NCBI RefSeq assembly: GCF_000308715.1 | Contig: NZ_BAGH01000190.1 | Coordinates: forward strand, 25,850-89,849 | DNA length: 64,000 nt | Source of the DNA: Nocardia tenerifensis NBRC 101015 | GTDB taxonomy: Bacteria > Actinomycetota > Actinomycetes > Mycobacteriales > Mycobacteriaceae | Direction: 5' to 3' | Shown here: piece by piece, positions 51,984 to 61,388 of the stretch | Numbering within the stretch: the stretch's first letter is position 1 | Layout of the letters: each line of letters begins with the position of its first letter | Translations under genes and position numbers: made by a program | The notes under the pieces: model-generated | What the model was told of the DNA's origin: nothing | Databases searched by the model: none | Seen by the model: only the letters and a program-made list of their open reading frames with translations

Positions 51984-52511
51984 TCAGCGTTCGGGGCCAC
52001 CGGGATTGCAGCGCGCCTCGACGGTGGCCGGATAGCCGACCGCCGGACGCCAGGGTTCGAGATTCCAGCTCGGCTTGTCCGGCTCGACCAGGCGCGCCCA
52101 GATCCAGTGGCAGCGGAACTGGTCGTGCATGCCGGGGGCGTCCGCGTCGGGGGCCTGCGCGATCACCTCCTGCCAGGCGCGTTCGTCGGCGCCGGGAAAG
52201 GTGTCCTGCCGGCCGGCGGGGGTGGGGTAGACGCGCAGCCGAGGGCCGTCGACGGCCGTGGTCCAGTCGGCGTGGTCGATGAGCGGCATCCCGGCGAAGG
52301 GGTCGGTGGCGGGTGTGGTGCTCGGCGTCGCGGTGCTCGTCCGGGGCTGGGGTGTCGTGGAAAGCGTTGTGGTGATGGGAGATACGGGGGTGGGGTCGTT
52401 GGACGCGCAGGCCGTCGGCAGCATGGCGGCGCACAGCAGGACGGTCGTTCGGGCCTGGAGTGCGCGATCGGGGCGGCGCGGCACGCGAGTCGGCCGGTTC
52501 GGGTGTCGCAC
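51984..52511 (-). CDS. DUF2599 secreted or lipoprotein
   Basis: 175 residues. The N-terminus has a hydrophobic stretch ending in MLPTACASND, a probable lipobox (Cys about 35), then a Thr/Pro linker and a C-terminal domain DQFRCHWIWARLVEPDKPSWNLEPWRP...ARCNPGG that matches DUF2599. GTG start with AGGAG 5 nt upstream. Extracytoplasmic; function unknown. Confidence 0.82.
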   Translation of the reverse strand: MRHPNRPTRVPRRPDRALQARTTVLLCAAMLPTACASNDPTPVSPITTTLSTTPQPRTSTATPSTTPATDPFAGMPLIDHADWTTAVDGPRLRVYPTPAGRQDTFPGADERAWQEVIAQAPDADAPGMHDQFRCHWIWARLVEPDKPSWNLEPWRPAVGYPATVEARCNPGGPER

Positions 52512-52691
52512 TCCGGCTCCTCTCGCGTTGTCGGTCGTCCCTCGGGCCTAGCGACCGCACGGTACCTTCGGCGTTCGCGGCCAAGCCTAGCCATACCACG
52601 CGAACCGGCGGCGAAACGGCCAGGTATACCCGTATAGGCCCACTGATTGTGGTGGCTTGCCCGAGCGTGCCGGGGTCGCGATAGTCGTTCG

Positions 52692-53819
52692 ATGATGTGT
52701 ACACGGATCATGGCGGGGGTGGCCGGCGTCGTGATCTGCCTGGGCGTCGCGCTGGCGACACCCGCGCTGGCCGAGGCGGGCGAGGCGCCCGGCACGGTGA
52801 CGAATGTGGTGGAGCTGACCGGGCGTTTCCGGGTGGACGGCGCGGCGACGGCGCAGCGGCTGACCTACTGGTCGCGCGGTCCGCGCGGGCCGATGCAGAG
52901 CACGGGGGCGATCTACGTGCCGCCGGGCCCGCCGCCGCCGGGTGGCTGGCCCATCGTCGCCTACGCGCACGGCACCACCGGGATCGCCGATCAGTGCGCG
53001 TTCACCACCGAACCTCGCGTGTACTACCTGGATTCGTTGTACCCGGAGCTGTTGCGGGCCGGGTACGCGGTGGTGATCTCGGACTACGTCGGGCTCGGCA
53101 CCCCGGGCACGCACCCCTACCTCGATGGACCCTCACAGGCGCGCAGCGTGATCGACGGGGTCCGCGCCGCGCGGGCGGTCGCGCCGGAGCTGGGCACCCG
53201 GTGGGCGGTGTTCGGCCAGTCCCAGGGCGCGCAGGCCGCGCTGTTCACCGCGCACCTCGGACCCGCCGACGCGCCGGAACTCCAGTTGCGCGGCGCGGCG
53301 GCCACCGGCCCGCCGTCGAACCTCGACCTGCTCATTCCGCTGGCGGGACCGTGGATTCCGCGCCTGCCGCTGGAGAAGACGCCCGCCTACGTCGCCATGC
53401 TGCTGGCCGGATTGCGGGCCAGCGCACCGGAACTCGATGTCGACGGCTACCTGACCCCGACCGGTCAGGAGGCGCTGCGGGTGGTGGAGACGGAGTGCAT
53501 CACCGAGGCCAACGCGCGCCTGGCCGACGTGGCGATCGGCGAGATGCTGGCCAAGCCGCTCGACGACCCGGCGCTGTGGGCCGCGGCCAAGGCCATGATG
53601 CGCATACCGACCGACGGGTACACGATTCCGCTGTTCGTGGGTCAGGGCCTGACGGACATGGAGGTGCCGCCGCCGCTGACCGCGAAACTCGTTGCGGAGC
53701 TGAGCCTGTCGGGCACCGACCTGGAAACCCACGTCTACCCAGGCGATCACCTCGGCGCCGCGCGGGCGGCGCTCCCCGACGCCGTTGCCTTCCTGCATCG
53801 CGTACTGGCACCGGCCTAG
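52692..53819 (+). CDS. Secreted LIP-family lipase/esterase (1)
   Basis: 375 residues. A signal peptide (CTRIMAGVAGVVICLGVALATPALA) is followed by a fungal-lipase-like (LIP) alpha/beta-hydrolase domain: PIVAYAHGTTGIADQCA, the nucleophile FGQSQGAQAAL, acid GQGLTDMEVPP and His YPGDHLGA. The start is ATG at 52692 or 52695. First of three related secreted hydrolases in a row, with about 29 percent of their signatures in common; likely host or environmental lipid breakdown. Confidence 0.85.
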   Translation: MMCTRIMAGVAGVVICLGVALATPALAEAGEAPGTVTNVVELTGRFRVDGAATAQRLTYWSRGPRGPMQSTGAIYVPPGPPPPGGWPIVAYAHGTTGIADQCAFTTEPRVYYLDSLYPELLRAGYAVVISDYVGLGTPGTHPYLDGPSQARSVIDGVRAARAVAPELGTRWAVFGQSQGAQAALFTAHLGPADAPELQLRGAAATGPPSNLDLLIPLAGPWIPRLPLEKTPAYVAMLLAGLRASAPELDVDGYLTPTGQEALRVVETECITEANARLADVAIGEMLAKPLDDPALWAAAKAMMRIPTDGYTIPLFVGQGLTDMEVPPPLTAKLVAELSLSGTDLETHVYPGDHLGAARAALPDAVAFLHRVLAPA

Positions 53820-53913
53820 GCAGAACCGCACTCGATGCCTTGTGGCATGCGCTGCAAACTTGCGGAAAGTGCTGAGAATAGGCGCCTTTCGCCGCGGGCC
53901 CGCCCGAACCCGT

Positions 53914-54156
53914 TCAGTGCCAGAGCGATCGGCAGGGGAGGCGGCGCAGGCCGGGGCGCACCATGCCGTCCACCGTCACGGTGAGCCCGGCGTGCACGGC
54001 GGCCGAGGTGAACTCCCAGGCCTCCGTGCTGCTTGCCGCGTACTCGAGCACCATGGCGTCGTCGGGCGTCGGGCCGTCGAAGTAGACGGTGACGCGCCGC
54101 GTCGGGGCCTCGTCGATGTCTTCGCGGTAAGCGAGTTTGCGCGCGGTGCCGTCCAT
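53914..54156 (-). CDS. Small hypothetical protein
   Basis: 80 residues, MDGTARKLAYREDIDEAPTR then VTVYFDGPTPDDAMVLEYAASSTEAWEF. AAGGAGA before the ATG at 54156 supports it. Cytosolic, no motif recognised. It lies antisense to the lipase run. Confidence 0.6.
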   Translation of the reverse strand: MDGTARKLAYREDIDEAPTRRVTVYFDGPTPDDAMVLEYAASSTEAWEFTSAAVHAGLTVTVDGMVRPGLRRLPCRSLWH

Positions 54157-54435
54157 GCCACCGTCTCCTTCCTGGCCGGGCGCGGCAACCGCGCCGGTAC
54201 TTGTGAAAGGTAGAGCCGTGACATGGATCGGAACATGGTCCGTCTCGTTGGCTGGACATGTCACAGGGCCTGGTGGCGACCGTCGGGCAGTGTCACGAGC
54301 GAACGCGTACAACCGTCACAGACCGGTCGCTCCACACTTGTGAAATATCCACATGATCGCCGCGCCGTCTGCCCTTCGGTGCCGAAATTACCGAGGATGA
54401 GTCACAACGTTGGACCATTCGAGAGGCACCTATCG

Positions 54436-55680
54436 ATGAGTCAGGCCCTACGTTCGATGGGCAGGGGAGCGACCCGGCGAAGATTCACCCGCGCGGTGAG
54501 CGCGATGGCGGCCGGGCTCGCGCTCGTCGCCGCGATGGCCGGACCCGGCCACGGCGCACCCCTGTATCCCACACCGGACCCGGACCCCTTCTACTCGACA
54601 CCGGCGGATATCGCGGACAAGAAGCCGGGCGATGTGATCGCCACCCGCGCGATGCCGCCGCTGATGATCTTCCCGGACACCACGGTCACGGTCGTGCGCT
54701 TCCGCTCCACCAGCTCCGAGGGCCGGCCGATCGCGGCGACCACGACGGTGCTCACCCCGCGCGCGCACGTCAAAGACGGGCCGCTGCTGTCGTTCCAGCA
54801 CATCATCAACGGGCTCGGCGCGGAGTGCTCGGTCTCCAAGGTGCTCTACACCGGCGATCCCAACCTGGTCGTCCGCGAGGCGCCGGGCTGGAACGTGCTG
54901 CTGCAGCGCGGCTGGACCGTCGCGCTGCCCGACCACCTCGGCCCCAATTTCGCCTACGGCGCCGCCAAACTCGGCGGGCAGATCACCCTCGACGGCATCC
55001 GCGCGGTCAAGCAGGTCGCCGAACTTCAGGTGCAACAGAGCCCGGTGTCGATGGTCGGCTACTCCGGCGGCGGCATGGCCACCGCATGGGCGGCGGCGCT
55101 CGCACCGTCGTACGCCCCCGAGCTGAACATCGCCGGCGCGGCCATGGGCGGCGTGCCGATGAACCTGGTGAAGATGCTCGAGGCGCTCGGCCTGAGTTCC
55201 CACCCGGTGTTCGGGCTCGCGCTGGCCGCGGGCCTCGGCCTGGAACGCGAGTACCCCGACCGCTTCCCGCTCAGCGATCAGCTCAACGATCGCGGCCTCG
55301 CCGCCCGCGCGAAGATGGCCAACAGCTGCACCAACGACATTCTCTCCGCCGGAGCCGGCCACGGCGCGCTGGACTTCGCGAAGTCGACCTCCATGATCAA
55401 CGACAACACCGCGCGCCGCGTGGTGGAGGAGAACAGCCTCGAGCTCTACGACGGCGTGCCGAAAACACCGGTATTCGAGTGGCATTCGCCCACCGACGGG
55501 CTGATCCCGGTGGACGCGGTGGTCAATACCGACAAGCGCTGGTGCGCCGCGGGCGCGAAGGTGCAGACCGAACAGATTCCCGTGCCCGATCACCTCACCG
55601 CGGCGGTGCTCGGCATCCCGGACGCGTTGAACTGGCTCGACGCCCGCTTCAGAGGGGAGCCCGCACCTAGCAACTGCTGA
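54436..55680 (+). CDS. Secreted LIP-family lipase (2)
   Basis: 414 residues. Signal peptide (TRRRFTRAVSAMAAGLALVAAMAGPGHG) then FQHIINGLGAECSVSK, nucleophile VGYSGGGMATAW, acid WHSPTDGLIPVDAVV and His VPDHLTAAVLG. A C-terminal EPAPSNC ending resembles the GVPAPDEC end of the next lipase. GAGAGG precedes the ATG at 54436. The Gly-Tyr-Ser-Gly-Gly elbow is typical of the LIP family of mycolate actinobacteria. Confidence 0.87.
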   Translation: MSQALRSMGRGATRRRFTRAVSAMAAGLALVAAMAGPGHGAPLYPTPDPDPFYSTPADIADKKPGDVIATRAMPPLMIFPDTTVTVVRFRSTSSEGRPIAATTTVLTPRAHVKDGPLLSFQHIINGLGAECSVSKVLYTGDPNLVVREAPGWNVLLQRGWTVALPDHLGPNFAYGAAKLGGQITLDGIRAVKQVAELQVQQSPVSMVGYSGGGMATAWAAALAPSYAPELNIAGAAMGGVPMNLVKMLEALGLSSHPVFGLALAAGLGLEREYPDRFPLSDQLNDRGLAARAKMANSCTNDILSAGAGHGALDFAKSTSMINDNTARRVVEENSLELYDGVPKTPVFEWHSPTDGLIPVDAVVNTDKRWCAAGAKVQTEQIPVPDHLTAAVLGIPDALNWLDARFRGEPAPSNC

Positions 55681-55905
55681 GAATCGAGGCACCGCCCGAG
55701 CCGAATCCGTTCGCGACAAGCGGCATTCGGCTCGGTGGTTGCGGTTCGGCCACGTGTCGTGCACAAGTCGGCCGTTCCGCCGCGTCGAGGCGTGCCCGCC
55801 GGGTAGCCTGACTGTCTGGTACAACAGGGCGCCATTTCGGAGAAGAACCCCCGAATCTCCCTGAGCACCAGGTGAACCCGACGTCCGCACCCAAAGGCGT
55901 GTGCC

Positions 55906-57330
55906 ATGAGATGTTTGCCTGCCATTGCCGTGGCCCTGCTGATTCTCTGCCCGACGGTGACCGGGCAGGCGGCCGCCGAGCCGTCGCCCGTTCCGCCCGA
56001 CCTGCCGACACTGCCCACGCTTCCCGGGCCGTTTCCGCCGCCGGACGGCGGCTCGCTGCTACACGACGTGCAGAGCCTGATCGATCAGGTGATCCCGCCG
56101 CCGCCGATCGCGCCCGCCGCGGACGAGCCCGCGCCGCCGCTGTGGGAGGCGAACACCATGCCGCCGCCGCTGGTCGCGCTGCGCGACGCCGCGCTGCCGG
56201 ACAATATCGGTGATCCGCTCTTCGACGCGTGGCCGGCGAACCTGGCCGAGCTGGCCGAGGGGCAGGTCATCGAGGTCCGCGACGTCACCGCGACGACGGC
56301 GCCGCTCATGCTCCTGCCGATCCAGCGCGCGCAGCTGCTGAAGTACCGCACCACCGACGCGCACGGCGCGCCCTCCTACGCCACGGCGACGCTGGTGGTT
56401 CCGGCCGCGGCGTGGCCGGGCGGCGGCCCACGACCGGTGGTGGTGAACAACCTGCCGATCGACGCGCTCGGGCGCGGCTGCACCCCCGGCTACACGCTGG
56501 CACACGGCTTCAACCGCGACACCAGCGCCACCGATTTCATCCCGCCGACGACCTATGCCGCGGCGTTGCGCGGCTACGCCGTGCTCATTCCGGACCACGA
56601 GGGACCGTGGATGGCCTACGCGGAGCCGGTCGTCGCCGGTCACGCGATACTCGACTCGATCCGCGCGGTGCGCGGCCTACTGCCGGCCGAGTTCGGCGCG
56701 AGCAAGTTCGGCATGGCCGGATACTCCGGCGGCGCCATCGCGACGCACGGCGCGGTGAAGCTGATCGACGGTTACGCCCCGGAGTTGGCCGGCGTCATCG
56801 TCGGCGCGGCGCTCGGCGGCGTGCCCGCCGACTACGAGATCCTCGCGCGCAGCATGAACGGCAACCTCGCCTCGGCGGTGTTCATGGCGGCGGTCTTCGG
56901 CATCGGCCGCGAGCGCCCGGAGATCCTCGCCCGCATGAACAATCTGGCGCAGTGGGTGGCGACCTCGCCGATGAAGGACCTGTGCGGCAGCACCTTCGGG
57001 CTGGTCGGCGTGCTCATGCTGCCGATCGATATCGCCGCGAACATTCCCGACCCGCTGCACTCCGAGGTCGCCAGCGACATCTTCCGGGTGACGAAGATGG
57101 CGGGCCTGAAATCCGCCACGCCGCTCTATATCTACAACGGCGAGCAGGAATTCTGGATCCCGGCCGAGGGGGCGCGCAATCTGTTTCTCGAGCAATGCGG
57201 GCTCGGGGTCCCGGCCATTTATCGCAGCGTGCTCGGCGAGCACATCATCGCCGCCGGACTCGGATATCCAGAGGCGATGCTCTGGTTGGATCAACGGTTG
57301 CAGGGCGTGCCGGCGCCCGATGAATGCTGA
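55906..57330 (+). CDS. Secreted LIP-family lipase (3)
   Basis: 474 residues. A signal peptide (RCLPAIAVALLILCPTVTGQAAA) is followed by a Pro-rich segment (about 25-95) and the hydrolase domain: VVNNLPIDALGRGCTPG, nucleophile AGYSGGAIATHG, His LGEHIIAAGL. The acid position reads NGEQEFWIPAEGA, with Glu where lipase 2 has Asp (PTDGLIP), so the triad may use Glu. It probably arose by tandem duplication with its neighbours. Confidence 0.87.
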   Translation: MRCLPAIAVALLILCPTVTGQAAAEPSPVPPDLPTLPTLPGPFPPPDGGSLLHDVQSLIDQVIPPPPIAPAADEPAPPLWEANTMPPPLVALRDAALPDNIGDPLFDAWPANLAELAEGQVIEVRDVTATTAPLMLLPIQRAQLLKYRTTDAHGAPSYATATLVVPAAAWPGGGPRPVVVNNLPIDALGRGCTPGYTLAHGFNRDTSATDFIPPTTYAAALRGYAVLIPDHEGPWMAYAEPVVAGHAILDSIRAVRGLLPAEFGASKFGMAGYSGGAIATHGAVKLIDGYAPELAGVIVGAALGGVPADYEILARSMNGNLASAVFMAAVFGIGRERPEILARMNNLAQWVATSPMKDLCGSTFGLVGVLMLPIDIAANIPDPLHSEVASDIFRVTKMAGLKSATPLYIYNGEQEFWIPAEGARNLFLEQCGLGVPAIYRSVLGEHIIAAGLGYPEAMLWLDQRLQGVPAPDEC

Positions 57331-57537
57331 GGATTAGCCACACGCCGGTGCGTCGTCAAGCCCGCTGAATAATTGGTGTTAGCGTGTGCGGCGTTTGCCG
57401 CGATCTACGACAGACCCCCTTACCCGCTGCCGACTGGGTCGTGTCCGGACTGCCGCCCTCGGGATGCGATTCTGTGGCGTTTCGGTATTGTGGGCCGGTC
57501 CGGGCGAGCTTGACGCCGGGATTCGCGAAAGAGGCAC

Positions 57538-58605
57538 ATGAACGACACCACGACCACCGCGTCCGAGCAAGCACTTGCCCTGGTGGGGCGGCACTATCGG
57601 ATGATCGAGCACTACGAGGTAGGGCGGGAGAAGATCCGCGAGTTCGCCCGGGCCGTGCACGAGACGCACCCGGCGCACTGGCACGAGGAGGCCGCCGCGG
57701 AGCTGGGCTACGACGCCCTGCTCGCGCCGCTCACCTTCACCTCGATCGTGCTGATGCTCATGCAGCGCAACATGTTCGAGTCGGTGCTCACCGCCTACGA
57801 CATCGGCCAGGTATTGCAGACCGAGCAGACGATCGAGGTGCACCGGCCGGTGCTGGCCGGCGATCAGCTGCACTGCGTGTCCTATATCGAGTCGTTCCGC
57901 CAGTTCGGCGACAAGGACTTCATGGTGACCAAGAGCGTGCTCACCAATCAGCACAAGGAACTGCTGCAGACCGCCACCTCCACCGCGGTCGCGCAGACCG
58001 GCGTCGACATCGCCGCCGACCTGAAGGCCGCCGTCGACGGCGTCATCATGACCGGGCAGTCGGGCGCGGACCGCAGCGACGCGGCCGCGCAACGCGCCGC
58101 GCTCGGCGCCGACGCCGGCGTGGTCGAGTGCTTCGACGAACCGCCGCGGGCCGACCCGCTCGACCGGCGGCGGACCCCGCGCACCGTGCCGAGCTTCGAC
58201 GAGCTGTCCGTCGGCATGGAGCTGCCGGTGCGGTCGATGCCGCTCTCGCGCGGCGATCTGGTGAATTACGCTGGCGTGTCCGGTGATTCGAACCCCATCC
58301 ACTTCAGCGACGTGGTCGCCCGGAGCGCGGGCCTGCCCGACGTCGTCGCGCACGGTCTGCTCACCATGGGCCTCGGTGCGGGGTACCTGACCTCATGGCT
58401 GGGCGACCCCGCCGCCGTGACGAGTTACGGCGTGCGGTTCGCCGGTTTCGCTCCGGTCGCCGCGACCAAGGCGAGCCGGATCGAGTTCCGCGGCAAGATC
58501 AAGTCGCTCGACGCCGAGCGCCGCACGGCCACCGTGGCGCTCACCGCGACCTGCGACGGCAGGAAGCTGTTCGGCCGCGCCACGGCCGAGGTCGCGCTGC
58601 GCTGA
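57538..58605 (+). CDS. HadA/HadB-like fused (3R)-hydroxyacyl-ACP dehydratase
   Basis: 355 residues made of two hotdog domains: an N-terminal MaoC-like domain without the catalytic motif (1-150, HadA-like) and a C-terminal MaoC domain with the hydratase motif YAGVSGDSNPIHFSDVVARS and VVAHGLLTMG (HadB-like, Asp/His). The fused form is found in Nocardia-type genomes and dehydrates 3-hydroxyacyl chains in FAS-II/mycolate synthesis. ATG at 57538. The stop region is tandemly duplicated. Confidence 0.85.
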   Translation: MNDTTTTASEQALALVGRHYRMIEHYEVGREKIREFARAVHETHPAHWHEEAAAELGYDALLAPLTFTSIVLMLMQRNMFESVLTAYDIGQVLQTEQTIEVHRPVLAGDQLHCVSYIESFRQFGDKDFMVTKSVLTNQHKELLQTATSTAVAQTGVDIAADLKAAVDGVIMTGQSGADRSDAAAQRAALGADAGVVECFDEPPRADPLDRRRTPRTVPSFDELSVGMELPVRSMPLSRGDLVNYAGVSGDSNPIHFSDVVARSAGLPDVVAHGLLTMGLGAGYLTSWLGDPAAVTSYGVRFAGFAPVAATKASRIEFRGKIKSLDAERRTATVALTATCDGRKLFGRATAEVALR

Positions 58606-58633
58606 GTGTTCTCGCGGCGCTGAGTGTTCTCGC
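58599..58633 (+). repeat. 17-bp tandem duplication spanning the stop codon
   Basis: GCGCTGAGTGTTCTCGC at 58599-58615 and 58617-58633 (period 18). The TGA stop of the dehydratase gene (58603-58605) is repeated in frame at 58621-58623. Confidence 0.95.
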
Positions 58634-58770
58634 TGCGCTGCGGGCCGGCAAACCACCCCTGCCCGCAGCCGGTTTCCGCGTTGTGGGCGGCCACTGGACA
58701 CGCGGTCTGTTATAGCCACAGGGTCTTTCGTCAGTAGAAACGGGCAAGCTTCTCATGGCAAACTCGAGGA

Positions 58771-59718
58771 ATGCGTCCTTCGGAGGTGCGTCATCCGGTT
58801 AATTCCCCGCTGTCCGGCGGGGTGACACCGGCGAGCGGGCCGACCGTTTTACGCATGATGCTGGGCAGCAGGCTGCGCAGACTCCGGGAATCATGCGGGT
58901 TGACCCGAGAGGACGCGGGCGAGGCCATTCGCGGCTCGCACTCCAAGATCAGCAGGCTCGAGCTGGGCCGCACCGGTTTCCGCGTCAGAGACCTGGTCGA
59001 TCTGCTCGATCTCTATCGGGTCACCGATCCGACCGAACGCGAGGAATACCTCGAGCTGGCGCGGCAGGGCAACGAGTCGGGCTGGTGGCACCGCGACAAC
59101 GACTGGCTGCCCAAGTGGTACGACACCTACCTCGGGCTCGAGCAGGCGGCCACGCTGGTGCGCGCCTACGAGCCGAGGGCGGTGCCGGAACTGCTGCAAA
59201 CCCCGGAGTACGCGCGCGCCCTGCTGTCCCTGGCCCACTCGGGCGAGCCGCAGCAGGCCATCGAGCGGCGCGTCGCCCTGCGCGTGCGCCGCCAGGCGAT
59301 CCTCGACCGCCCGAACCCGCCGCAGCTGTGGGTCGTCGTCGAGGAGGCGGCGCTCTCGCGCCCGATCGGCGGCTCCGCGGTGTGGAACGAGCAGATCGAG
59401 CACCTGCTGCGCGCCGTCGCCAAGAAGAACGTCATCGTGCAGGTGCTCGCCGACCACGTCGGCGGCCCCGCGCTCGCGGACGGCGCCTTCACCATCCTGC
59501 GCTTCGCCGAGGCCGACCTGCCCGACATCGTCTATCTCCAGCAGCTCACCAGCGCGCTGTACCTGGACAAGCAGGCCGACCTGGACGCGTATCGCGCTGT
59601 GGCGAACCAACTTTCGGTGCACGCCGCGCCGCCGGAGTACACCGTGTCGCTGCTGAAGGCGCTGCGCCGCCGCCAGCCGCCCATCCTCGATCAGCCCGCG
59701 AGTCCGCGCCGCGCCTGA
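58771..59718 (+). CDS. XRE regulator with DUF5753 domain (second homologue)
   Basis: 315 residues. HTH in LGSRLRRLRESCGLTREDAG and IRGSHSKISRLELGRTGF; DUF5753 in TYLGLEQAATLVRAYEP, VPELLQTPEYARALL and TILRFAEADLPDIVYLQQL. Closely similar in organisation to the protein at 48830, but no DUF397 gene is next to it and the ATCTGCAC-type palindrome is not seen upstream. The start is uncertain. Confidence 0.88.
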   Translation: MRPSEVRHPVNSPLSGGVTPASGPTVLRMMLGSRLRRLRESCGLTREDAGEAIRGSHSKISRLELGRTGFRVRDLVDLLDLYRVTDPTEREEYLELARQGNESGWWHRDNDWLPKWYDTYLGLEQAATLVRAYEPRAVPELLQTPEYARALLSLAHSGEPQQAIERRVALRVRRQAILDRPNPPQLWVVVEEAALSRPIGGSAVWNEQIEHLLRAVAKKNVIVQVLADHVGGPALADGAFTILRFAEADLPDIVYLQQLTSALYLDKQADLDAYRAVANQLSVHAAPPEYTVSLLKALRRRQPPILDQPASPRRA

Positions 59719-59919
59719 TCGGCGAGCCACCCCCTGATTCCGCGCCTGGTCCGCGAGTCCGTGCACGGCTGATCGGGCGTTCCCCCACGATGATTCGGCC
59801 CGCCCGAATTGGGCATCTGAGGTAGTGAGACGAACGCTCGTATCGCAGGTGTAGCGCGCTGAGCGGGGACGGCCCACCCCGTTGAGCGACCCCGGAACGG
59901 GCTGGCGGCGGGCCCGAAG

Positions 59920-59940
59920 TATTGTCCCAATGGGACAATA
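59920..59940. promoter_or_regulatory. Perfect 21-bp palindrome, TetR operator
   Basis: TATTGTCCCA, one A, TGGGACAATA. It lies 18 bp before the ATG at 59959, over the probable promoter. A 10-bp-arm palindrome of this kind is typical of a TetR dimer site. Confidence 0.8.
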
Positions 59941-59958
59941 AGGTGGTAAACTGAGCGC

Positions 59959-60603
59959 ATGAGCGACGATGGTGTCGATCTCGACGGCCGCCGACTGCGG
60001 ACCAGGCGCAGTCGGGAGGCGCTGTCGCGTGCCGCCTTCGATCTGCTCAACGAGCGTGGGCTCGGCGCGGTGGCGGTCGAGGACATCGCGGTGCGGGCCG
60101 GGGTCACCCGGCGCACGTTCAGTCGCCACTTCACCTCCATCGCCGAGGCGGTCCTCGGCGAGGTCGACCAAGACGTCCACCTCTTCAACGACGCCCTGTG
60201 CCGCCGCCCGCCGCACGAGTCGCCGCTGCTGGCCTACCGCAACGCCGTGTACGACTGGTTCGCCGCCGAGTTCGGCGGCGAGCGCGCCGCGCGGCTCGCC
60301 CGGCGGTGGGCCCTGTTCCAGCGTTTCGAGGACGAACCGGAGTTGTTCGCCGGATATCAGCGCATCCGCATCGAGGGTCAGCGAGAATCGGTGCGGATCA
60401 TCGCCGCCCGCCTCGGCGTCGACCCCGAGCACGACCTGCGCCCGGCCACCGCGGTGGCGGTCGGTGCGGGGCTGCTCATCTCCGCCCTGCAGACCTGGGC
60501 CGCGGGCGACGATCCCAGCGCCCTACGCGATCTGATCGAGGAATATTTCGCCACACTGGCCACGCTCACCACCGAGTTCCGGACCGAGGAGTCACCGTCA
60601 TGA
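59959..60603 (+). CDS. TetR-family regulator
   Basis: 214 residues. The HTH is in VEDIAVRAGVTRRTFSRHFTSIAEAVL after REALSRAAFDLLNERGLGAV. It ends overlapping the next gene (ATGA), so the membrane protein is co-translated. The upstream perfect palindrome implies autoregulation of the two-gene unit. Confidence 0.9.
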   Translation: MSDDGVDLDGRRLRTRRSREALSRAAFDLLNERGLGAVAVEDIAVRAGVTRRTFSRHFTSIAEAVLGEVDQDVHLFNDALCRRPPHESPLLAYRNAVYDWFAAEFGGERAARLARRWALFQRFEDEPELFAGYQRIRIEGQRESVRIIAARLGVDPEHDLRPATAVAVGAGLLISALQTWAAGDDPSALRDLIEEYFATLATLTTEFRTEESPS

Positions 60604-61190
60604 CCACAGGGTCGGTGAATATGGATATATGTCGCAGGACGTGCCGCCGCGTCGGGCTGGACCGAAATCCGATGCGCCGCAGAGAGGATCGCGTGCAGAC
60701 CCTGTGCGCCCTCGGCCTCACCCTGGTGTTCCTGATACTCGTGCCGGTGCTGGTGTGGACGGTCGGCGTCGGGATCTACCGCACCGAAAGCGCCGTGGTG
60801 CGGGCGGAGACGGCCCAGCTGCACAAGGTCGAGGCGACGGTGACCGAGACCGGCAAGGCGCCGCTGTACGCGCCCATCATGCCCGCCAAGGTGCAGTGGA
60901 AGGACGTCGACGGCGTCGTGCACACCGAGGACTACCAGTCGACCACCGTCGTGCAGGCCGGGCAGCCGGTGACCATCTGGCTCACCGGCGCGAACAAGAT
61001 CGTCGAGCCGCCGTCGCAGACCCAGGCGCTGAGCAAGGCGGTGCTGATCACCTCCGGTGCGCTGTTCGGCGCGCTCGTCGCGGTGCTCGGCTGCTACTTC
61101 GCGCTGCGCCGCGGGCTCGATCGCAGGCGCCTGCGGATGTGGGAAATGGAATGGGCCACAGCGGATTTGCGCTGGGGGAGTCATAGCTGA
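60600..61190 (+). CDS. Two-helix actinobacterial membrane protein (DUF3592-like)
   Basis: 196 residues. Membrane helix 1 (LCALGLTLVFLILVPVLVWTVGV) and helix 2 (KAVLITSGALFGALVAVLGCYFAL) flank an extracytoplasmic beta-rich domain of about 90 residues (VEATVTETGKAPLYAPIMPAKVQW; TTVVQAGQPVTIWLT). The layout matches a family common in mycobacteria and Nocardia of unknown function. Translationally coupled to the TetR gene. Confidence 0.8.
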   Translation: MTTGSVNMDICRRTCRRVGLDRNPMRRREDRVQTLCALGLTLVFLILVPVLVWTVGVGIYRTESAVVRAETAQLHKVEATVTETGKAPLYAPIMPAKVQWKDVDGVVHTEDYQSTTVVQAGQPVTIWLTGANKIVEPPSQTQALSKAVLITSGALFGALVAVLGCYFALRRGLDRRRLRMWEMEWATADLRWGSHS

Positions 61191-61359
61191 GCCGGCGCCC
61201 CGCGCCCGCCGGCGAGGGTAGGGTTCAAGCGCGGCGGGTGCGGGGCGTGCCTGGACGATCGCGGCGAACGACGGCCGGGCACGTCATCGACGTTAGCCAT
61301 GGCCGCCGAAAGGCGTTCGGTAAGAACAGATCACCGGACAGCCCACCATCGGGTACCCG

Positions 61360-61382
61360 GTTGTGTTGTGAGACAGCACAAC
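61360..61382 (-). terminator. Hairpin after accD
   Basis: GTTGTGTTG and CAGCACAAC (8 of 9 pairs plus a G-U) around TGAGA, six bases past the accD stop on the minus strand. No T-run follows. Confidence 0.45.
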
Positions 61383-61388
61383 TCCTGA

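Noticed and set aside
53820..53913. Candidate terminator after lipase 1
   Set aside because: The visible hairpins are short and weak, and no clear stem longer than 6 bp could be built by eye.
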